This document shows positions 5,759 to 10,325 of a stretch of DNA of 10,325 nucleotides, piece after piece. Made by a program: the position numbers and the translations under genes. Under the pieces are notes generated by a model that did no database searches, was not told the DNA's origin, and saw only the letters and a program-made list of their open reading frames with translations. How positions within the stretch are numbered: position 1 is the first letter of the stretch; every line of letters begins with the position of its first letter. This DNA is from Planctomycetaceae bacterium (lineage in GTDB: Bacteria > Planctomycetota > Planctomycetia > Pirellulales > UBA1268): contig DNLZ01000003.1 in assembly GCA_003488325.1 (NCBI GenBank), forward strand, positions 25,887 through 36,211, written 5' to 3'.

Positions 5759-7351
5759 ATGCACATCATCTCCCCCGCCGCCGGGCGACTGGTCGCGTGC
5801 CTGCTGCTGGCCGCGATGTCGACCATGGCCTCGGCCCAGCAGGTCGCCGTCGAGGAGTTCACGCTGCCCAACGGCATGCAGTTCCTGCTCGTGCCGCGTC
5901 CCGACCAGCCGAACGTGGTGAGCGCCGGCTGGGTGGCGCGGGTCGGCAGCGTCAACGAGCGGCCGGGAATCACCGGCATCAGCCACTTCTTCGAGCACAT
6001 GATGTTCAAGGGCACCGACACGATCGGCACCCGCGACCCGGCCCGTGACGCGACGTACCGGAGCGAGCAGAAGACGCTGCGGGACGCGATCAACCGTCTC
6101 GTCTGGACGACCCAGTACGAGCGGTTCTTTCGCGGCGAGATCGACGATCCGTGGGATCCGGCCAACGACACGCCCGACCTCCGCGCCCTACGAGGTCGGC
6201 TCGACGGCCTGATCCGTGCCCAGCAGGGCCGCGGCGAGGCCGGGCCCGCCGCCGGGACGATCGTGAAGGACGAGTTCGACCAGGTCTACACGAAGGCGGG
6301 CGGGAGCGGGATGAACGCGTTCACCACCTACGACCTCACCTGCTACTTCATCACCGTGCCGTCCAACAAGCTCGAACTCTGGGCCTGGATGGAGAGCGAC
6401 CGGCTCTTCGACAGCGTCTTTCGCGAGTTCTATTCCGAGCGCGACGTGGTCCACGAGGAGCGGCGCCTGCGCACCGAGAGCACCCCGACCGGGGCCTTCG
6501 AAGAGCAATTCGACGCGATGTTCTGGGCGTCGAGCGGCTATTCGTGGCCGGTGATCGGCTGGCCGAGCGATCTCAACAGCTACACCTTCGAGCAGGCCCT
6601 CGACTACTGGAACGTCTACTACCGGCCCGGCAACCTCTTCGGCGTGCTCGTGGGCGACTTCGATCCGGTGCAGGCGAAGGCGCTCATCACCCGGTACTTC
6701 TCGCGACTGCAGCCTGGCGAGCGTGCGCCGCCTCCGGTCGTCACGCTCGAGGTGGAGCAGCAGGCCGAACAGCGGATGAACGCCGTGGGAGACTTCCCGC
6801 CCGCGATCGAGATCCGCTACCACACCGTCCCGGCGGGCCACGTCGACGCCTACCCGCTCGACATGCTGGCGGAGATCCTCAACGAGAGGACGGGGCGGCT
6901 CTACACGGGCCTCGTCGAGGGCCGCGGCATCGCGGCGTCGGCCGCGGCCTTCTCCGACACGCGGAAGTACGCGGGCCTCTTCGGCGTCACGGCGGAGACC
7001 CGCGGCGACGCCACGCCCGAGGCCCTCGAGGCGGCATGGCAGGAAGAACTGGGCCGACTGCAGCGCGAGGAGGTGCCGGATCGCGAACTGCGGAAGGTGA
7101 AGAATCGCGTCGCGGCCAGGAACTATCGCAAGCTCGAGAACAACATGTCACTCCTCGTGCAGCTGGCCTTCGCCGAGGCGATCCTCGACTGGCGCGAGAT
7201 CAACGAGGGTCCGGCGAAGGAGGAGGCGGTGACCGCCGCCGACATTCGACGGGTGGCCAATCGGTACTTCGGTGAGACGAATCGCAGCGTGGCGGTGTAT
7301 CGGCGCCGACCGGCCGCGGCCACCGCCCCAGCAGCGGAAGGAGCACCATGA
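5759..7351 (+). CDS. M16 family zinc metallopeptidase, catalytic subunit (exported)
   Basis: This 530-residue protein begins with a signal peptide (CLLLAAMSTMASAQQ, probable cleavage after residue 26). The zinc motif HxxEH is HFFEH at residues 76-80, in the usual context GITGISHFFEHMMFKGT. The third zinc ligand is the Glu of RDVVHEERR (Glu233 or Glu234, most likely 234). Between these is an extra segment of about 90 residues (about 90-180), mostly charged helix. It ends in GGSGMNAFTTYDLTCYF, the conserved strand that normally follows soon after HxxEH. A similar insertion is, from memory, common in bacterial M16 relatives. The C-terminal M16 domain (about 345-515) lacks an obvious Arg/Tyr substrate-binding pair, which the next gene supplies. 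The two probably form a periplasmic or cell-surface heterodimer that degrades peptides. The upstream ribosome site is weak (AGGGA, 13 bases away). The stop overlaps the next start by 4 bases (ATGA). Confidence 0.92.
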   Translation: MHIISPAAGRLVACLLLAAMSTMASAQQVAVEEFTLPNGMQFLLVPRPDQPNVVSAGWVARVGSVNERPGITGISHFFEHMMFKGTDTIGTRDPARDATYRSEQKTLRDAINRLVWTTQYERFFRGEIDDPWDPANDTPDLRALRGRLDGLIRAQQGRGEAGPAAGTIVKDEFDQVYTKAGGSGMNAFTTYDLTCYFITVPSNKLELWAWMESDRLFDSVFREFYSERDVVHEERRLRTESTPTGAFEEQFDAMFWASSGYSWPVIGWPSDLNSYTFEQALDYWNVYYRPGNLFGVLVGDFDPVQAKALITRYFSRLQPGERAPPPVVTLEVEQQAEQRMNAVGDFPPAIEIRYHTVPAGHVDAYPLDMLAEILNERTGRLYTGLVEGRGIAASAAAFSDTRKYAGLFGVTAETRGDATPEALEAAWQEELGRLQREEVPDRELRKVKNRVAARNYRKLENNMSLLVQLAFAEAILDWREINEGPAKEEAVTAADIRRVANRYFGETNRSVAVYRRRPAAATAPAAEGAP

Positions 7352-9153
7352 ACCTTCGCCTCGTAGCCCTGTTGCTCGCGGTCGGCGTGATCGCCGCGAT
7401 CGCACTGTCCCCGGCACGACGCCGCGGGCAGGACCCGGTCGCCGGCGGCAGCGGCACGACGTCGGCGGTGACTGCCGCCAACGAACGGCCCGGCATGGCC
7501 GTGGCGGGGGAGCGATCGGACGGAGGGGCGGCACCTGCCGCCGCGGCCCCGGCCGAGGCCGTGGCGGCGAACACTCCTCCTTCGGGATCGTCCACCGGCT
7601 CCATCGGTGCCGCATCGACCGAGACCGGGAGAGGCCCGGGGGCGGCCGGTGGGGCCGACGCCGCGACGGCGAGCGCCGCGGCTGCGGACGCGCAGGTTGC
7701 GGCCGCACCGACCACGCCGCCGGCGGCCACGTCGGCCCCCGACATTCCCGCCCGCCCGGAAGAGATCGCGTTCGCGCCGCTGGCCTACGAACCGCCGGCC
7801 GCCGCCGACTTCCGTCACGTGCTGCCCGACGGAACCGTCGTCTACCTCGCGCCGTCGCACGAGTTTCCCCTCGTGAATCTCACGATCACGTTCAAGGGGG
7901 GCGCCTCGCTCGATCCGGCCGACGTGCCGGGGCTCGCCTCGATGACCGCCCGCATGGTGCGCGAAGGGGGCTCGCGCACGCTGCCGCCGGCGGAACTCGA
8001 CGAGACGCTCGACTTCCTGGCGACGCAGGCCTCGGTGACGGCCAACGAGTTCTTCACGACCGCGGTGATGAACTGCCTCGTGAGCACCTTCGACGAGAGC
8101 CTCGTGATCTTTCTCGATCTCCTGCGGACGCCACGGTTCGACGCCGATCGACTGGAGACGGCGAAGGCACGGACGCTCGAGGCGCTCAAGCGCCGCAACG
8201 ACGACGCCTCGTCGATCCTCGCCCGCGAGTGGAAGCGGCTCGTCTATGGAGATCACTTCGAGGCGGCCGAGCCGACGGCGGCCTCGGTCGCGGCGTTCGA
8301 TCGCGACCGGCTCGCGGAGATGCATGCCCTCATCTTCAGGCCCGGCAACGCGATCGTGTCCGTGTCGGGAGACTTCGAGGTGCCCGAGATGCTGGCGACC
8401 CTGGAGCGCGCCTTCGCCGGCTGGGAACGGGGCGGGCCGGTCGCCGATCCCGCCGTGCCGACGGCGGTGCTCGAGCCGGGGCTCTACCACGTCCCCAAGG
8501 ACATTCCGCAGGGGAAGGTGATCCTCGGCAGCCGTTCGATCCGCCGCGACGACCCCGACGCGATCCCGCTGCTGCTGCTCAACGAGATCCTGGGCGCGGG
8601 CGGGTTCACGAGCCGCCTCATGCAGCAGGTGCGGAGCAACGAGGGACTCGCCTACTCCGTCCGCTCGACGATCGTGCCGCGAGTCGACTACCCGGGCGAC
8701 TTCCGCGCCGGTTTCGAGAGCAAGAACGCGACGGTGGCGCTCGCCACCAAGATCGTGCTCGACGAGATCCGCCGCATCCGCACCGAACCGGTCACCGACG
8801 AGGAATTGGAGACGGCACGACAGGGGCTGATCGAGACGTTCCCACGGCAGTTCGAGAGCAAGCCCCAGATGCTGCGCGTCTTCGTGAACGACGAATGGAC
8901 GAAACGGCCCGCCGACTTCTGGAAGACGTTCCGCGCGAAGGTCGAGGCGGTCACGAAGGAGGAGCTGCTGCGCGTGGCCAAGGCGCATCTGGATCCCGAC
9001 GCCATGGCGATCCTCGTCGTGGGCGACTGGGATCCGATCGCCGCCGGCGACATCGACAAGCGGGCGAGCATGGCCGCCTTCTTCGGAGGGCAGGTGCGGC
9101 ACCTGCCGCTCCGCGATCCGCTCACCCTCGAGCCCGCGGCACCGGCCGAATGA
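7348..9153 (+). CDS. M16 family peptidase-like, non-catalytic partner subunit with N-terminal anchor and Ala-rich spacer
   Basis: This 601-residue protein starts with a hydrophobic segment (LVALLLAVGVIAAIAL, residues 5-20) followed by SPARRRG, either an uncleaved anchor or a signal peptide. A low-complexity Ala/Gly/Pro/Thr spacer covers about residues 28-135. The first M16 domain begins at HVLPDGTVVYLAPS (about 157). Where HxxEH should be, the sequence is GLASMTARMVREGG: Ser198, Ala201 and Arg202 replace the two His and the Glu, so zinc catalysis is lost. The second domain has NEILGAGGFTSRLMQQVRSNEGLAYSVRS. Its Arg429 and Tyr436 are seven residues apart, like the substrate-binding Arg/Tyr pair of M16 enzymes. 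It overlaps the catalytic subunit gene by 4 bases, implying coupled translation and a 1:1 complex. Whether it acts as a tether, a substrate-binding half or both is inferred. Confidence 0.9.
   Translation: MNLRLVALLLAVGVIAAIALSPARRRGQDPVAGGSGTTSAVTAANERPGMAVAGERSDGGAAPAAAAPAEAVAANTPPSGSSTGSIGAASTETGRGPGAAGGADAATASAAAADAQVAAAPTTPPAATSAPDIPARPEEIAFAPLAYEPPAAADFRHVLPDGTVVYLAPSHEFPLVNLTITFKGGASLDPADVPGLASMTARMVREGGSRTLPPAELDETLDFLATQASVTANEFFTTAVMNCLVSTFDESLVIFLDLLRTPRFDADRLETAKARTLEALKRRNDDASSILAREWKRLVYGDHFEAAEPTAASVAAFDRDRLAEMHALIFRPGNAIVSVSGDFEVPEMLATLERAFAGWERGGPVADPAVPTAVLEPGLYHVPKDIPQGKVILGSRSIRRDDPDAIPLLLLNEILGAGGFTSRLMQQVRSNEGLAYSVRSTIVPRVDYPGDFRAGFESKNATVALATKIVLDEIRRIRTEPVTDEELETARQGLIETFPRQFESKPQMLRVFVNDEWTKRPADFWKTFRAKVEAVTKEELLRVAKAHLDPDAMAILVVGDWDPIAAGDIDKRASMAAFFGGQVRHLPLRDPLTLEPAAPAE
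7429..7752 (+). other. Ala/Gly/Pro/Thr-rich spacer in the non-catalytic M16 subunit
   Basis: About 108 codons (residues 28-135) encode a sequence dominated by Ala, with Gly, Pro, Thr and Ser and few hydrophobic or aromatic residues. It is not a simple tandem repeat. It separates the membrane-proximal N-terminus from the folded M16 domains and is probably disordered. The reading frame is continuous on both sides, so it is not a frameshift product. Confidence 0.7.
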
Positions 9154-9163
9154 AGGCAGCCGC

Positions 9164-10246
9164 ATGAGGGCCGCCGATCGACTTCCCAGCCGGCCGGCGG
9201 AGGCCCACGCCCTCGACGTCGCCCGCGCCGTGGTCGCCTCGTGTGACCCGCCGCCGCGCCGGATCGTCTGCACGACCGCGGGTCGTGCGCAGGCCGCCCA
9301 CGCGCTGGCCGGCGACCTGCCGACGGCGCACGTGACGGCGTGGTTTCTCGACCGCCATCCCTGCGACGCCGCCGTCGCGTCGTGGAGCCCCGCCCCGCCC
9401 CATCTCACCGCCGCCTGCACGCCCGACATGCCGGCCGGGCCGTACGACCTCGCCGTCGTCCCGCTCGCCAAGGACGGCGAGGCGGAACTGACCCGCGACA
9501 TCCTGCAGCAGGCCCTCGTGCATCTGACGGTCGGCGGCCGCCTCGTCACGGCGATCGACAATCCCCGGGACCGTTGGCTGCGCGAGCAGCTCGCCGCCAC
9601 CGGCGAGACCGTGCGCGTGCGCGAGGCCGCCGGTCCCAAGCCGCGGACGATCGCCTACGTCGTCGAGAAGACCCGCGAGCCGTCCCGGGTGCGCGACTTC
9701 TCGTGCGAGATCGTCTTCCGCGACCGCGACCGCCTCCTGCATGCCGTGACGCGTCCTGGCGTCTTCGCGCACCGCCGCATCGACCCCGGCGCCCGTCGCC
9801 TGCTCGACGCGGTCGATGTCGCGCCGGGAGCCGCGGTGCTCGACATCGGCTGCGGCAGTGGCTGTGTGTCGATCGGGATCGCGGCCCGTGACCCGTCGGT
9901 GCGGGTGCATGCGATCGACTCGGCGGCCCGCGCGGTCGAATGCACGCGCCGGGGCGTCGAACGCAACGCCCTGGCCAACGTGACGGTCGCACTCGAGGCG
10001 GAGGGACGCGTGCCGACTCCGGGGGCCTGGGACCTCGCGCTCGCGAACCCGCCCTACTACTCCGACTTCCGCCTGGCGGAGATCTTCTGCGAGACGGCTC
10101 GCCTCGCCCTGGCCCCGGGGGGCACCCTGATCGTCGTCACGAAGCAGCCGACGTGGTTCGTGGAGCAGCTGCCGCGCATGTGGAGCCACGTCGCCCGCGA
10201 GGAGGTGAAGGGCTACCACCTCATCGAGGCGGTGCGGCCCGGGTAG
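9164..10246 (+). CDS. RsmC/RlmG-like class I SAM-dependent methyltransferase
   Basis: The 360-residue protein has two parts. The C-terminal part is a methyltransferase small domain: motif I VLDIGCGSG at residues 225-233, acidic VHAID ending at Asp252, and the catalytic NPPYY at 295-299. The latter is typical of enzymes that methylate exocyclic amino groups of bases. The N-terminal part (about 15-170) has the outline of the degenerate, cofactor-free methyltransferase-like domain of RsmC and RlmG: YDLAVVPLAKDGEAEL, LVHLTVGGRLVTAID, then a strand ending VVEKT. RsmC and RlmG modify guanine N2 in 16S and 23S rRNA; which target applies here cannot be told. The start at ATG 9164 has AAGG seven bases upstream and lies 10 bases after the M16 partner gene, so it is probably co-transcribed with the proteases without an obvious functional link. 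Confidence 0.82.
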   Translation: MRAADRLPSRPAEAHALDVARAVVASCDPPPRRIVCTTAGRAQAAHALAGDLPTAHVTAWFLDRHPCDAAVASWSPAPPHLTAACTPDMPAGPYDLAVVPLAKDGEAELTRDILQQALVHLTVGGRLVTAIDNPRDRWLREQLAATGETVRVREAAGPKPRTIAYVVEKTREPSRVRDFSCEIVFRDRDRLLHAVTRPGVFAHRRIDPGARRLLDAVDVAPGAAVLDIGCGSGCVSIGIAARDPSVRVHAIDSAARAVECTRRGVERNALANVTVALEAEGRVPTPGAWDLALANPPYYSDFRLAEIFCETARLALAPGGTLIVVTKQPTWFVEQLPRMWSHVAREEVKGYHLIEAVRPG

Positions 10247-10325
10247 CAGGGCGCTCGTCGTACACGGGGCACCGGCTCGGGGGGGCGGCACAAGTCTCCT
10301 CGCGCGTGTGGCGTACGCCTCCAGG
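10247..10325. other. Right-edge stretch, no gene recognised
   Basis: The last 79 bases hold no start with a ribosome site and no recognisable product. A perfect 10-bp palindrome, GGCGTACGCC, lies at 10310-10319 and a run of seven G's around 10280-10286. It is too short to judge whether a gene or structured RNA begins beyond the edge. Confidence 0.4.

Noticed and set aside
5044..6171. 375-residue open frame on the minus strand across the hemerythrin gene and the start of the M16 gene
   Set aside because: It overlaps two well-supported genes in other frames, and no motif was seen.
7123..9639. 838-residue open frame on the minus strand
   Set aside because: It lies opposite the M16 partner and methyltransferase genes, and its Arg/His/Gly-rich translation has no domain. 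It is a mirror of GC-rich coding DNA.
10247..10325. Possible structured RNA or tRNA end at the right edge
   Set aside because: A short palindrome and a CCA-like string near the end do not build a cloverleaf, and no conserved T-arm sequence is present.

Overview
The window is very GC-rich, with G/C-ending codons almost throughout, and reads as a chromosomal segment of a planctomycete-like bacterium. The main clue is a partial subtilase at the left edge. Its N-terminus (basic stretch, then a short 'WLERR' motif, then a mature domain) resembles the LE-x-R motif that starts many planctomycete exported proteins. Signal peptides, a c-type cytochrome and M16 protease pairs fit a Gram-negative-type envelope. 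The taxonomic call is an inference. No mobile element, CRISPR array, tRNA or rRNA was seen.

Left part (1-1089): the start of a subtilisin-family (S8) peptidase runs leftward off the edge. A 437-base divergent spacer separates it from a small MpsC-like (DUF2294) gene read rightward. The spacer holds a 9-bp hairpin and, about 70 bases before the MpsC-like start, a CCATA-G6-TATGG element with the layout of CsoR/RcnR/FrmR-family metal or formaldehyde repressor sites.

Middle left (1174-4538): a large HerA/FtsK-type ATPase with a coiled-coil and glycine-zipper tail is followed after 5 bases by purU, formyltetrahydrofolate deformylase (GTG start). The MpsC-like gene, the ATPase and purU share strand and short gaps and may be one transcript. 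A GC hairpin lies in the convergent gap after purU.

Middle (4601-5555, minus strand): a hemerythrin-like di-iron protein gene lies upstream of a small exported c-type cytochrome with one C-terminal CxxCH. They probably form a two-gene redox or gas-binding unit.

Right part (5759-10246, plus strand): two M16 metallopeptidase genes overlap by 4 bases. The first keeps the HxxEH zinc site. The second has lost it but carries the Arg/Tyr substrate-binding pair, so the two look like halves of one heterodimeric protease. The second is also anchored at its N-terminus and has a long Ala-rich spacer. Ten bases later comes an RsmC/RlmG-like methyltransferase with an NPPY motif.

No clearly new multi-gene system stands out. 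The best leads are the operator-like site before a solitary MpsC gene, the MpsC/HerA/PurU cluster, the hemerythrin-cytochrome pair, and the tethered inactive M16 partner.
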